A program made the position numbers and the translations under genes. DNA of 64,000 nt from Polyangiaceae bacterium (GTDB lineage Bacteria; Myxococcota_A; Polyangia; Polyangiales; Polyangiaceae): contig JAWKRG010000002.1 of assembly GCA_041389725.1 (NCBI GenBank), positions 1,116,001 through 1,180,000 on the forward strand, read 5' to 3'. How positions within the stretch are numbered: position 1 is the first letter of the stretch; each line of letters begins with the position of its first letter. This document shows positions 41,297-52,534 of this stretch, piece by piece. A model generated the notes under the pieces. The model made no database searches and was not told the origin of the DNA. It was given only the letters and a program-made list of their open reading frames with translations.

Positions 41297-42001
41297 ATGC
41301 TCCGGACGCTCGTGACGGCGTCCCCTCCTTCCCCCACATCCGCGTCAGCGCCTCGGCGCGGCCAACCCCGAGTCCATCGACTCGTGGTGTTGGCGCTACG
41401 TAGGCGGCTGTCGGCGCAGGCTGCGACGCTGGGGACCTGGTTGGTGACGCTCGTGTACCTGCTGCTCGTCGGCGCCGTCGCGGCATCGGGGGATCCCCGG
41501 CAGTCGGCAACTGTGATTCGAGGCGCCTTGACCTGGCTCTCGTGGTTCGGAGCGGGTGGGCTCGCCCTGGCCGCCACTGGGAAACCCAACGCGGACGATG
41601 CCGCGGTGGACGGGCTTGCCGCCCTGCGAGGCGTCGGCGCGCGTGAGCTGCTGCGAGCGCGTGCTCTGGCCAGCGGTCGACGCACCCTGAGTATGCTGTG
41701 GCTGCCCGTGCTGCTGCTGAACCTGGTCGTCCTTCCCTTCGTGCGAACGGGAGGCCAGGCCGCGTCGGCTCTGCTGAGCCTGGTGGGAAGTGCCGTGTAC
41801 GTCGTCGTCCTCGCCGCCGTCGTGGTGGCGCTAGTACTCGCGGCCCGCGCGCTTGCTCCCTCCAAGCTGCGCTATGGCCTCGCCGCCGTCGTGTTGCTCC
41901 CGGAGCTTCTGCGCGGCGCAGTCCCGCACTTTCCCAGCGTGCCATGGGTGCTGGCGGCTCTGCGCGAAGGCGCGCTCCGCTCGAGTGGGTGGCCGGGATG
42001 A
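41297..42001 (+). CDS. Membrane protein, probable permease of an ABC-like unit
   Basis: A 234-aa protein with about four to five hydrophobic segments (about residues 45-63, 75-93, 130-148, 155-185 and 188-205) and a basic N-terminus. No family motif is recognised. Its stop overlaps the next start by 4 bp (ATGA), and the following gene encodes an ABC-ATPase-like protein, with a second membrane protein after it. This order (membrane, ATPase-like, membrane) is that of exporter operons. An ATG further downstream is possible, since residues 1-30 are low-complexity. Confidence 0.72.
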   Translation: MLRTLVTASPPSPTSASAPRRGQPRVHRLVVLALRRRLSAQAATLGTWLVTLVYLLLVGAVAASGDPRQSATVIRGALTWLSWFGAGGLALAATGKPNADDAAVDGLAALRGVGARELLRARALASGRRTLSMLWLPVLLLNLVVLPFVRTGGQAASALLSLVGSAVYVVVLAAVVVALVLAARALAPSKLRYGLAAVVLLPELLRGAVPHFPSVPWVLAALREGALRSSGWPG

Positions 42002-42978
42002 CCGAGTCGGTCGTGCTAGCGGACGTTTTCACTCCGCCGCTATCAGGTGCGTCCCTGAGCTTGGGAGCGGGCATGTGGGTAGTGTTGGGAACACCCGCAG
42101 ACGGCACCGCCATTCTGATCGAGCTGTTGGCGGGAAGCGCGCGCCCACGCCGAGGAAGCGTGCAGGTGCAGGGGCGAGATCCCTACCGCGATCCGGCGCT
42201 CCGCGCGGCGATCGCCGCCGTGTTGGCAGAGGAACCAGACTGGGGAATCCCCACGGAGTCCATGCTGCGCGACGCGCTGGGGAGCGAAGACGCCGCCAAG
42301 GCTGCGTTGCAGCGGCTTGGATTGGGGAACGAGCGACGTTGCGCCCCGAAGGCTCGTCGCGCCGTCCAATTCGAGATCGCGGTTTCGCGACCGCAGCCGA
42401 GCTTGGTCGCGATCTTCGAGCCCCTCTCGGGAATGACGCCTTTGGATCGCGCCCGCAATCGTCATGCGCTGCAGCAGTTGGCGCGCACCGCGCCCGTGGT
42501 GTGCGCGACCGCGAGCATCCAGGACGCACGCGCCCTCGGAGGCACGACGCTGCTGCTGGATCGCGGGCGCTTCGTGCGGGCGCCGGGGCCACCCCTGACC
42601 CGAGAGTTGGCGCCCGCTCCGAGCTGCGCGTTCGTCGTGCGCGCCGAAGGTGTCGATCGTCTCGCGGCCGCGCTGGCTACGGAGCCCTCGGTGTCCGGCG
42701 TGGAGCTGGACCGCGATGCGCTTCCGGACCAGGCACACATTTCCGGCAAGGACGCGGACGCAGTGTCCTTCGCGATACTGCGCGCCGCGCGCTCCAGCGG
42801 CGCGACGCTTCGCAGCCTCGAGCTGACGTCACCCTCCCTGGATGAAACTCGCGGCGCGACGGCGGCGCTGTGGCGCGCCGCCTACGAACGCGCGTACGCG
42901 GCTACCCGCCCCCCGACTGCGCCAGCGCCCCCGCCAGCGCCGCCGACCACTCCGCAGGCAGGCGAGGAGCCGTCATGA
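41998..42978 (+). CDS. Degenerate ABC-transporter ATPase-like protein
   Basis: A 326-aa protein that aligns by eye with ABC ATPases but has lost key motifs. The Walker A position reads LGTPADGTAILIE (no GxGKS/T). The signature region LSGGQ is replaced by RRAVQFEIAVSRPQPSL. Walker B is LVAIFEPLSG (the Asp of LLDEP has become Phe; Glu and Pro remain). The DxxxLGGTTLLLDRGRF segment and a C-terminal SLELTSPSLDETRGATAALW segment resemble the usual D-loop/H-loop neighbourhood and the lower part of Ccm/drug-exporter ATPases, but without a clear H-loop His. It overlaps both membrane genes by 4 bp. Either an inactive regulatory subunit or a motif-diverged ATPase. Confidence 0.85.
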   Translation: MTESVVLADVFTPPLSGASLSLGAGMWVVLGTPADGTAILIELLAGSARPRRGSVQVQGRDPYRDPALRAAIAAVLAEEPDWGIPTESMLRDALGSEDAAKAALQRLGLGNERRCAPKARRAVQFEIAVSRPQPSLVAIFEPLSGMTPLDRARNRHALQQLARTAPVVCATASIQDARALGGTTLLLDRGRFVRAPGPPLTRELAPAPSCAFVVRAEGVDRLAAALATEPSVSGVELDRDALPDQAHISGKDADAVSFAILRAARSSGATLRSLELTSPSLDETRGATAALWRAAYERAYAATRPPTAPAPPPAPPTTPQAGEEPS

Positions 42979-43661
42979 TCGGCGCGTGGGTTGGCGCACG
43001 TCTAGTTTTGGCGCGCCTGCGTTCGCGCACGTTGTTCAGTCTCGGCGCGGCCGGGATGCTCAGCGTGGCGATCATCGCGCTCTTGGAGCGACGAACCGGC
43101 TCGCCTTTGGCCGTGGATCGCACGCTTGCAGGCGCAGCCCTAGGTCTTGCACTGCCGCTCTTGGCGCTCGCGGTGACTCGGACGATCACGGGGCGACAGT
43201 CATTGGTCGGAATTGCGTTTCCCCTGGCGCGTCATGGTCACAGCCGCCGCGAGATCACCCTGGGTCTGTGGATCACGTCCGCCGGAGCGAGCGCACTGAT
43301 CGGTGCCACCTTGGCCGCGCTCGCCGTGCTGATCGTGCGCCTGCCCGCAGATCCACTTCTGCTCCGCGACGCCCTGACCAGCACCTGGATCGGCGCGCTG
43401 GCGGGCGCGACCTACGGCTCGCTGTTCACCTTCGGAGCGAGCTTCGGTCGACACGGTGGAGGCGCCTACTTGTTGCTCGGCTTGGATCTTGCTCTTGGCA
43501 CGGGCACGGGACTCAGCGCCGCGTTCTTGCCCCGCGCGCACGTGAGAAACCTGCTTGGCGGAGCCCCTCCCTTGGAGCTTCCGCAGCTGGCCTCGACAGT
43601 GCTGCTCTTGGCCTCGATCTTGCTGCTCGCCGCGTGGACGTCCCGGCGCACACCGCGCTAG
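42975..43661 (+). CDS. Membrane protein, probable permease of the ABC-like unit
   Basis: A 228-aa hydrophobic protein with about six helices (for example FSLGAAGMLSVAIIALL, LAGAALGLALPLLALAV, LWITSAGASALIGATLAALAVLIV, WIGALAGATYGSLFTFGASFG, YLLLGLDLALGTGTGLSAAFL and LASTVLLLASILLLAAW). The ATG at 42975 overlaps the ATPase-like stop (ATGA). No residue motif marks a substrate. It completes a three-gene unit together with the upstream TPR lipoprotein. Confidence 0.75.
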   Translation: MIGAWVGARLVLARLRSRTLFSLGAAGMLSVAIIALLERRTGSPLAVDRTLAGAALGLALPLLALAVTRTITGRQSLVGIAFPLARHGHSRREITLGLWITSAGASALIGATLAALAVLIVRLPADPLLLRDALTSTWIGALAGATYGSLFTFGASFGRHGGGAYLLLGLDLALGTGTGLSAAFLPRAHVRNLLGGAPPLELPQLASTVLLLASILLLAAWTSRRTPR

Positions 43662-43700
43662 CCGCGAACACGCCAGGGCGAGTGGCGCAGGCTGGAGAAG

Positions 43701-44429
43701 TTGGCTAGGTTCCCCCGCGCCGTGCGAGGAATCCAATACTGCTTCGAGAGCCTCGACGATCTGGCCGTGCTGTTGGAAGTGGGCGGCGACGAGCAGGAAC
43801 TCGAAATCCACGACACCACGTCACTGCGAGACGGCGAGTGGATCATGGCAACCTTCAGCGTCGGAGAAGACAACACCTCCGTCGCAGCGTGCGTCGTAGA
43901 TCGCGGAGACGACCTGCGCCTCTCTTTCTCGGAGCGCGATTGGGCCCGACTGTGGCAGTTCGCAAACTCCGGCGGCCCTCCCTCGGTACCGCCCGCCAGC
44001 TTGCCAGCGCCAGCCGTCGAAATCGAGGTGCCCCAGGAATCGAGCGTGTTGGTCGTCGACGACGATCCCGACCTGCAGCAAGTGGTCAAGGCACTGCTGG
44101 CCAGCGCCGGTTTCGCGGCACGGGCCGTTTCGTCAGCGGAGGAGGCCTTCGATTCCCTGCGTGAGGCTCACGCGGACGTCGTCGTGCTCGACTGGAACCT
44201 GCCTGGCATGAGTGGCGTCGACTTCTGCAAGCGTATTCGCCGCGAGCCGAGACTCGAACGATTGCCCATCCTGTTCTTGACGGCTCACTCCTCGACTCGC
44301 GACGTGCTCACCGCGTTCAACGCGGGAGCCGACGACTACGTGGCCAAGCCCTTCCGCGCTCCCGAGTTGGCCGCACGAGTGCTGAGCCTGTTGCGGCGCG
44401 CGCAACTGCCACCACCCTCGGTGCGCTAG
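43701..44429 (+). CDS. Response-regulator protein with an N-terminal unassigned domain
   Basis: A 242-aa protein. The C-terminal receiver (about residues 114-235) has an acidic triple near Asp120-122, phospho-acceptor Asp164 in VVVLDWNLPGMSG, Thr194 and Lys217 in YVAKPFR. The N-terminal ~90 residues (FESLDDLAVLLEVGGDEQELEIHDTTSLRDGEWIMATFSVGEDNTSVAACVVDRGDDLRL) look beta-rich and might be PilZ-like, but I cannot confirm the RxxxR / DxSxxG signatures. The start is a TTG at 43701 with GGAGAAG upstream. No cognate kinase is adjacent. Confidence 0.84.
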   Translation: MARFPRAVRGIQYCFESLDDLAVLLEVGGDEQELEIHDTTSLRDGEWIMATFSVGEDNTSVAACVVDRGDDLRLSFSERDWARLWQFANSGGPPSVPPASLPAPAVEIEVPQESSVLVVDDDPDLQQVVKALLASAGFAARAVSSAEEAFDSLREAHADVVVLDWNLPGMSGVDFCKRIRREPRLERLPILFLTAHSSTRDVLTAFNAGADDYVAKPFRAPELAARVLSLLRRAQLPPPSVR

Positions 44430-44500
44430 GCAGGCTCAGCTCCCGCCGGCGACTGAGACACCCAGCACCGGCGAGGCCGGCGCAAGCTGCATGGCTGCTG

Positions 44501-46054
44501 CTACTGCTGCTCGCGGAAGGCTTCTGCGGGGCGCAGACGGGCGGCGTACCGCGCAGGCCACACCGTGGCCACCAAGCACACGAGCACGGCGAACACGCCC
44601 ACCATCACGAACTCCATCGGCTTCACTTGAACGGGCAGCTTGCTGATGAAGTAGACCTTTGGGTCCAGGGGGAAGCTGTAGACCAGTAGCCCACGGCACA
44701 CCAAGATGCCTAGCAGCAGCCCCACGGTGGTTCCGACCAGACCAATGATCGCCCCCTGGTAGAGGAAAGAACGAAGGAGCGCGCCGTTCGTGGCGCCCAT
44801 CGCCTTCAGCACAGCGATCTCCTTCTTCTTGTCGAGCACGACCATGATCAACGTAGCGATGACCGTAAAAGCCGCCACGACGATGATCAGGGCCAGCACC
44901 AAGCTCATCAGGATCTGCTGAATGCGCAGGGCGGTGAACAGGCCATGGTTGAGCTCTTCCCAATCCATGGTGTGATAGACACCATCGCCCAGCTTGCTTT
45001 CGACGATGCGCGTGATCTCTTTCGCGTTGTCGATGTCTTTGACGGTCATCTCGATGCCGGTGACGCTGTCACCAGCGTCGCCAAAAGCCTGGGCTTCGAA
45101 TAGGTCCGTGTAGACGAGCTTCGAGTCATACTGATCGAAACCGGCGTCGAAGACTGCAATCACGCGGAACTGCTTGGCCACCGGCGCACGAATCGATCCC
45201 TTGGAATACACGAAGCCGATGGTGGGGCTCGTGACCTGCACGCAGTCGCCCAAGGCCAGGCCCAGATTGTCCTTGAGCGTCTTGCCGACCACGATGCCGG
45301 GCAGCTTCTTGACGGCTTCAGGACTTGCGCACGGGTCTGGATCGACGTCAGCCGGTAGCACGTCGTCCTCGGGTAGCTCGCTCTGATAGCCGCCGTCGGG
45401 GACGACGCTTCCCTGCGGTGCGTCCCCAGGTAGCGCCGCCGCGCCCTCTGCATCCGGCGGTTCTTCACTGGCCCCGGCGGCGTCTGGGGGCCCGGCATCG
45501 GCGACCTCGCTCGCCTTGCGCGCGACGTCGAAGAGAAGCGGCGACTTTTCTGGCAGTCCCGCGGGCGGCAAAGACTCGTCGGGAAGTTCGTCGAGCAGCG
45601 ACTTGCGACGACGCTCCGGGGGCTTGGCGTCGGGCAAACGCAGCCCCTCCAGATTGCCCTCGACGATGTGTCGCGGCAGATCGAGCACGGATGGCATCAG
45701 CTTCGGATCGACGCCCTTGAGCAGCACGCCCGTGGCCGTCTTGCCGCCATGGGTGACCATCATCGGATCGATGACGAAGGGTGCAACGCCCTTCACACCC
45801 TCGATGCCACGCATCTTGTCCATGACTTCGCGGTAGTCGCGGAAGTCGCTGTACTTGAGCACGAGCACGTGCGCGTTCACCCCGAGGACCTTCTCGCGAA
45901 ACTCAGCGCGAAATCCGCCGGTCACGCTGATGACGGTCGCGAGTGCAGCGACGCCGAGGGCAACGCCGATGATGGCGAACACGGTCCCCACTGAAACAAA
46001 GCCGCTCTTCTTCGAGCGCATGTAGCGAAGGGCCAGCTCGAGGGGGAAACCCAT
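44501..46054 (-). CDS. LolC/LolE-type lipoprotein-releasing ABC permease with a large insertion
   Basis: A 517-aa FtsX/MacB-fold permease. The N-terminus MGFPLELALRYMRSKKSGFVSVGTVFAIIGVALGVAALATVISVTGGF and the EFREKVLGVNAHVLV segment are typical of LolC/E, as are the three C-terminal helices (QQILMSLVLALIIVVAAFTVIATLIMVVLDKKKEIAVLKAMGATNGALL, then IGLVGTTVGLLLGILVC). About 130 extra residues (Pro/Asp/Ala/Glu-rich, about 142-270) interrupt the periplasmic domain between VEGNLEG and LPGIVVGKTL. The ATG at 46054 matches the family N-terminus. LolC/E extracts lipoproteins from the inner membrane for the outer membrane. No lolD gene is visible next to it. Confidence 0.9.
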   Translation of the reverse strand: MGFPLELALRYMRSKKSGFVSVGTVFAIIGVALGVAALATVISVTGGFRAEFREKVLGVNAHVLVLKYSDFRDYREVMDKMRGIEGVKGVAPFVIDPMMVTHGGKTATGVLLKGVDPKLMPSVLDLPRHIVEGNLEGLRLPDAKPPERRRKSLLDELPDESLPPAGLPEKSPLLFDVARKASEVADAGPPDAAGASEEPPDAEGAAALPGDAPQGSVVPDGGYQSELPEDDVLPADVDPDPCASPEAVKKLPGIVVGKTLKDNLGLALGDCVQVTSPTIGFVYSKGSIRAPVAKQFRVIAVFDAGFDQYDSKLVYTDLFEAQAFGDAGDSVTGIEMTVKDIDNAKEITRIVESKLGDGVYHTMDWEELNHGLFTALRIQQILMSLVLALIIVVAAFTVIATLIMVVLDKKKEIAVLKAMGATNGALLRSFLYQGAIIGLVGTTVGLLLGILVCRGLLVYSFPLDPKVYFISKLPVQVKPMEFVMVGVFAVLVCLVATVWPARYAARLRPAEAFREQQ

Positions 46055-46358
46055 GGCTGCGGTGTAGCAGCCTTTTCGCGGCGAAAGGTGGGCAAATGAC
46101 CTACCTTGGTGCCCGAGCGCGTATGCAAGGATTTCACACCGGCCTGACAACCAAGGGGTTCACTCGCGCTGGTCGGGCCCTGGTTTTGTCGGGATTTGCT
46201 GGGTTCTCGGCCCGGCCCGCCCTTTGCTTGCTGGTAGCGTTCGGGCCGACGGTTTGGTGACTAAACCCATGGCCAGTGCAAAGATCGACTTGCCCCAAGC
46301 GACGTAAAAACTGGTGGTGAGCCGAGAGCTTACGTAGATTTCGAAAAGACTACTTTCC

Positions 46359-48077
46359 ATGTCCGACGAGCGCGACAACCGCGCAGCGCGCGCCGGCCCG
46401 CCCAGGCCTCCCCCCAGACCGGGCGGTGCTCCATCGTCGAGCGGTTCCGGAGAGCGTCCCGCGCCGGGGTTGACTCGAGACAGCCAGCTCAAGCTCGTCA
46501 CGGTCACGCCCTCGGCATCCATGGCGGACACGGAGATCAGTCAGATCACCCACGCCGACGGCAGTCCGATGATGCCAAAGCCGGATCCCTATCTCGGCTG
46601 CACCATCGATGCTCGCTACAAGGTGGAAAGTGTCCTTGGCGAAGGCGGCATGGGCGTCGTCTATCAGTGCCGCCACACCATCATCGGCAAGAAGGTAGCG
46701 ATGAAGGTGCTCCGCGCCGACCTGGCGCGCGACAAGGAAGTCACCGAGCGCTTTCTGAACGAAGCGAAGTCCGCGTCGGCCATCGGCAACGCGCACATCA
46801 TCGACATCAGTGATTTCGGCCAGTTCCCCGACGGTTCGACCTACTTCGTCATGGAGTACCTGGACGGGTTTCCGCTCACGAAGATCGTGGAAGGCGGCGA
46901 GCCGGTTCCGGTCTCGCGCATCGTGGATATCGCGCGACAGATGGCCGAAGGGCTGCACGCGGCCCACGAATCCGGAATCGTCCATCGTGATCTCAAGCCG
47001 GACAACATCTTCCTGGTGGAGCGGGGCACGACGAAGGACTTCGTGAAGATCCTCGACTTTGGCATCGCCAAGGTCTCCACCAGTGGCGAAGGCCGGCTGA
47101 CTCGGGCTGGCGCCGTGTTTGGCACGCCCCACTACATGTCACCGGAACAGGCAGCCGGTGCTCCCGTCGATCACCGCGGAGACGTCTACTCCTTTGGCGT
47201 CATCTTGTACGAATTGGCGAGCGGCAAGGTGCCCTTCGACGCCGACAACTTCATGGGGATTCTGACCCAGCACATGTACAAGGCACCGGTACCGATTCGG
47301 GCGCTGGTCCCCGCACCCCAAGAAGTGCCGCCAGGTCTCGAAGCCATCGTCCTCAAGTGCCTCTCCAAGCGGCCGGAGCAACGCTACCAGTCGATGCAGG
47401 AGCTCACCGCAGACCTCGACAAGCTGCAAGCGGGGGCGATTCCCGACGCGGTTCCCGAGATGATGGGGCGCTCCGGGGGATTCAACGTTCCCGCGGACTA
47501 TTTCAAGAAGAGCCCAGGCATGCCCGCGCCGGTGCCGGCAGCGCCGCTCAGCGGCGGTTTTCAGCGTTCGCGCTTTCCGCTCTACGCGGGGATCGCCGGA
47601 GTAGTCACTGCGATTGGAATCGTCGTGGCGATCTTCGCGCTGAGCGGAAAGAGCACCGCCAACCCGCCTGCCAGTGCCGAGCCCGTCGCCAAGACGACCG
47701 CGCCCACCGCGCAAGAGACCAAGCAACCTCCGCCCGCCGCAACACCGTCCTCGCGCAAGGCGCAAGTGGTGATCGCCGTGGAGCCCATGGACGCGAAAAT
47801 CCTCCAAGGCGAGGAGGACATGGGCGCATCCCCTCTGCTGCTCCAGGTGCCCGAAGGCGAGAGCATCAAGCTGACTTTCGAGCGAGATGGGTTCAAGAGC
47901 GAGCAACTAGAGGTCGACGGCAGCCAGCCCAAACGCATCGTGAAGCTCAAGCGAGTGGCGGGCGTGCGTCCTTCCACGCGCCCTGCAGCCCCGACTCCCG
48001 CGGCCAAGCCAAAGCCGAAGCCCAAGCCCAAGCCCACCATCACGGATCCTGGATTGGTCAATCCTTGGGGTGAGTAG
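46359..48077 (+). CDS. Ser/Thr protein kinase with TM and PEGA domain
   Basis: A 572-aa active-looking Hanks kinase. After a Pro-rich N-terminus, the kinase domain is at about residues 87-365: GEGGMGVVY glycine loop (95-103), Lys116 in VAMKVL, HRDLKPDN (209-216), DFG (233-235) and GTPHYMSPEQ. A TM segment lies at about 408-429. A Pro/Ala/Thr-rich linker and a PEGA-like beta-domain at about 475-535 (VVIAVEPMDAKILQGEEDMGASPLLLQVPEGESIKLTFERDGF) end before a KPKPKPKPKP tail. It is membrane anchored with an extracytoplasmic sensor-like part. Substrates are unknown. Confidence 0.94.
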   Translation: MSDERDNRAARAGPPRPPPRPGGAPSSSGSGERPAPGLTRDSQLKLVTVTPSASMADTEISQITHADGSPMMPKPDPYLGCTIDARYKVESVLGEGGMGVVYQCRHTIIGKKVAMKVLRADLARDKEVTERFLNEAKSASAIGNAHIIDISDFGQFPDGSTYFVMEYLDGFPLTKIVEGGEPVPVSRIVDIARQMAEGLHAAHESGIVHRDLKPDNIFLVERGTTKDFVKILDFGIAKVSTSGEGRLTRAGAVFGTPHYMSPEQAAGAPVDHRGDVYSFGVILYELASGKVPFDADNFMGILTQHMYKAPVPIRALVPAPQEVPPGLEAIVLKCLSKRPEQRYQSMQELTADLDKLQAGAIPDAVPEMMGRSGGFNVPADYFKKSPGMPAPVPAAPLSGGFQRSRFPLYAGIAGVVTAIGIVVAIFALSGKSTANPPASAEPVAKTTAPTAQETKQPPPAATPSSRKAQVVIAVEPMDAKILQGEEDMGASPLLLQVPEGESIKLTFERDGFKSEQLEVDGSQPKRIVKLKRVAGVRPSTRPAAPTPAAKPKPKPKPKPTITDPGLVNPWGE

Positions 48078-48135
48078 CCGCGCTCTGCGAGCGGCCTCGC
48101 GCCACGTGCTGGCGCGAAGCTGCTAGGCTGCTCTC

Positions 48136-49515
48136 GTGATTGAGCTGAGTGTACTCCGTGACGCCGTGCCGCGAGACGTGCGCGATCTGTGCGCTCGCCT
48201 GCGGGAGGCGGGCCACCGATCTTGGATCGTGGGCGGCTGCGTGCGTGACCACGTCCTCAGCCAAATCCGCAAGGGCGCGCCGCAGCCAGAGAACGATTGG
48301 GATGTCGCGACGGATGCGCGACCGGAACAGGTGACACGCCTGTTTCGCAAGGTCATTCCCACGGGATTGGAGCACGGCACGGTCACCGTGCTGCTCAGTG
48401 GCACGGGCTATGAAGTCACCACCCTGCGCGGAGAGACCACCTATTCAGATGGGCGCCGACCTGACGCCGTCTACTTCGTGGATGACATCGTCGCCGACCT
48501 CGCGCGGCGCGACTTCACCATCAACGCGATGGCCTACGATCCCTTGGAGGACGCGCTGATCGATCCCTTCTCGGGAGTCCTGGATTTGAAGGCCAACCTG
48601 CTGCGTGCCGTGGGCAAGCCCGGCGAGCGCTTCGCCGAGGACGGCCTTCGAGTCCTGCGCGCAGCTCGCTTCGTGGCAACCCTGGAAGTGGACATCCACG
48701 CGGACACCGCTGCCGCCATCGAGCCAAGCCTAGCCAGCTATCGCAAGGTGAGTCCCGAACGCATTCGCGACGAGTGGGTGAAGACCATGAAGGCCGCGCG
48801 GCCCAGTCGCGCCTTCGAAGTGATGCGGCAACACGGCTTGCTCACCATCACCGCGCCGGAGTTGATGGAATCCGTCGGCTGCGCGCAAAACAAGTACCAC
48901 GCCTTCGACGTCTGGGGACACGCCATGGCCTGCTTGGACCATTGCCCGCCGCAGCCCGTGCTGCGCATCTCGGGATTGCTTCACGACGTCGGCAAGCCGC
49001 GTTCCCGCGCCTTCAGTGAGAAGACGCACGACTACACCTTTTACGAGCACGAACGCATCGGCGCCGAGATGGCCGACCCGATGCTCAAGCGCCTTCGCTT
49101 CAGCAACGACGAGCGCGAGCGGATCGTGCAGCTCATCCGCCACCACTTGGTCTGCTACGACGAGTCATGGTCGGACGGAGCGGTGCGGCGCTGGATCCGT
49201 CGCGTGGGCCCCGACCTGCTCGAGGATCTCTACGAGCTCAACCGCGCCGACGTCCTGGGCAAGGGGCGGGACGCAGACGACGACCTATCGCGCCTCGCGG
49301 CCCTGCAGCAGCGAGTAGCAGGAATTCGCGCGGAAGGCACCGCCCTATCGGTGCGCGACTTGGCCATCAACGGCCACGATCTGATGGAGGCCACGGGGCG
49401 CCCGGCCGGGCCTTGGCTAGGGGACGTGCTGCGCACGCTGCTCGAAGAGGTCACGGACGACCCTGAGCGCAACGATCGGGAGCGCCTGCTGGCTCGGGCC
49501 AAAGAGCTGACCTGA
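48136..49515 (+). CDS. CCA tRNA nucleotidyltransferase / poly(A) polymerase family with HD domain
   Basis: A 459-aa class II nucleotidyltransferase. The N-terminus has WIVGGCVRD (about residues 30-38) and the catalytic carboxylates in NDWDVAT (Asp54, Asp56), then GLEHGTVTVLL and the RRDFTINAMAYDP, DLKANLLRAVGKPGERFAEDGLRVLRAARF segments typical of CCA-adding and poly(A) enzymes. A C-terminal HD phosphohydrolase-type domain is present (GHAMACLDHCPP, LHDVGKPR, HERIGAEM, IRHHL). It adds CCA to tRNA 3' ends, or poly(A) to RNA; the two activities cannot be told apart by eye. The GTG start at 48136 has AGGCTG upstream. Confidence 0.9.
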   Translation: MIELSVLRDAVPRDVRDLCARLREAGHRSWIVGGCVRDHVLSQIRKGAPQPENDWDVATDARPEQVTRLFRKVIPTGLEHGTVTVLLSGTGYEVTTLRGETTYSDGRRPDAVYFVDDIVADLARRDFTINAMAYDPLEDALIDPFSGVLDLKANLLRAVGKPGERFAEDGLRVLRAARFVATLEVDIHADTAAAIEPSLASYRKVSPERIRDEWVKTMKAARPSRAFEVMRQHGLLTITAPELMESVGCAQNKYHAFDVWGHAMACLDHCPPQPVLRISGLLHDVGKPRSRAFSEKTHDYTFYEHERIGAEMADPMLKRLRFSNDERERIVQLIRHHLVCYDESWSDGAVRRWIRRVGPDLLEDLYELNRADVLGKGRDADDDLSRLAALQQRVAGIRAEGTALSVRDLAINGHDLMEATGRPAGPWLGDVLRTLLEEVTDDPERNDRERLLARAKELT

Positions 49516-49537
49516 GCGCGGGCGGCGCCGCAGCTCG

Positions 49538-51475
<1,938 letters not shown>

Positions 51476-51583
51476 GAACTACCTCGAAGAGAGCCTGGAC
51501 CGACAGGCAGGGCTAAACATCATGCCATCCGATTGGTGTGGCGTCGATTGGGGCACATTCAAATTACGGACCCAACTGCAGGC

Positions 51584-52459
51584 TTAATCACTTTTCCTTG
51601 GCTTGGCAGCCCCTTGGCGGGACTCCACGACGATTCCGGAGCCCGCCCAGCGCGCCACGCGGCCGCCGGGAAGCAGGACTCTGCCGCGCGGAGAGCGCTG
51701 ATCCAGCAGAGCAGCCAGCGCCTGGCGGTGCGGGCGGGATAGCGTCAGCGGAATTCCGCCCTCGTCTAGAATCCTGGGAGCCGGCTCGATCGCGGAGTCT
51801 GCGAGCGCATTCAGGTGCCCCACGATGGCCGGCGAAAGCTCGAGCAGCAGGGGCATGAGCTCGTGGCGCACCCTCACACGCAAGAAGCGCCGATCCTGGT
51901 TGCTGGGGTCGCGCGCGAACGCCAGATGATGGCGCCGCAAATGGGCCTCGACGTCGTGGCGGCGCGCGCGAATCATCGGACGCAGCAGGCAGCCGGAAAC
52001 GACGGGAAGCACCCCGAGCCCTTGCACCGACGCGCCACGCAGCAAGCGCAAGAGCACCGTCTCGGCGCGATCGTCCGCATGATGAGCCGTCGCGATGAAG
52101 TCGGCTTTGCGGCGGTAGCGCTCGGACTCCAGGTCTTCGTAGCGGGCCGTGCGCGCCCGTGCCATCAAGTTCCCCCCCGCGGCGACCGTCAAGCGTCCAA
52201 CACTGTGCGGCACGTCGAGCTGACGCGCGAGGGCGCGAGCCAGTGCGATCTCCTCCCTGGCTTCTGGACGCAAACCATGGTCGACGCTGCGCGCAAACAG
52301 GCGCAGCTCAAAGCGCTCTCGAAGCAGCGCGAGCGCATGTAGCAGCGCCTGGGAGTCCGGCCCTCCGCTGACGGCTGCGACGATGGTGGCTCCGCGACCC
52401 GCGCGTGGCAGCGCGCGCTTCACGAGCGTGATCAACGTCGGCGGATGGGAGCGCGACAT
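51584..52459 (-). CDS. tilS: tRNA(Ile)-lysidine synthase TilS
   Basis: Converts cytidine 34 of the CAU-anticodon isoleucine tRNA to lysidine. The PP-loop SGGPDS is at about residues 31-36, followed by SVDHGLRPEAREE, GGNLMARARTARYEDLE and TAHHADDRAETVLLRLLRGASVQGL, all TilS hallmarks, plus FARDPSNQDRRFLRVRVRHELMPLL. At 291 aa it is shorter than E. coli TilS and has only a short C-terminal part. The ATG at 52459 is well placed. Confidence 0.95.
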   Translation of the reverse strand: MSRSHPPTLITLVKRALPRAGRGATIVAAVSGGPDSQALLHALALLRERFELRLFARSVDHGLRPEAREEIALARALARQLDVPHSVGRLTVAAGGNLMARARTARYEDLESERYRRKADFIATAHHADDRAETVLLRLLRGASVQGLGVLPVVSGCLLRPMIRARRHDVEAHLRRHHLAFARDPSNQDRRFLRVRVRHELMPLLLELSPAIVGHLNALADSAIEPAPRILDEGGIPLTLSRPHRQALAALLDQRSPRGRVLLPGGRVARWAGSGIVVESRQGAAKPRKSD

Positions 52460-52534
52460 CGGCCGAGAATGCCTAGCCCGACAGGAGCGCCGCAGCGCGC
52501 GCGACAGGCCAAAAATGCCCGGATCGCCGCAGGC

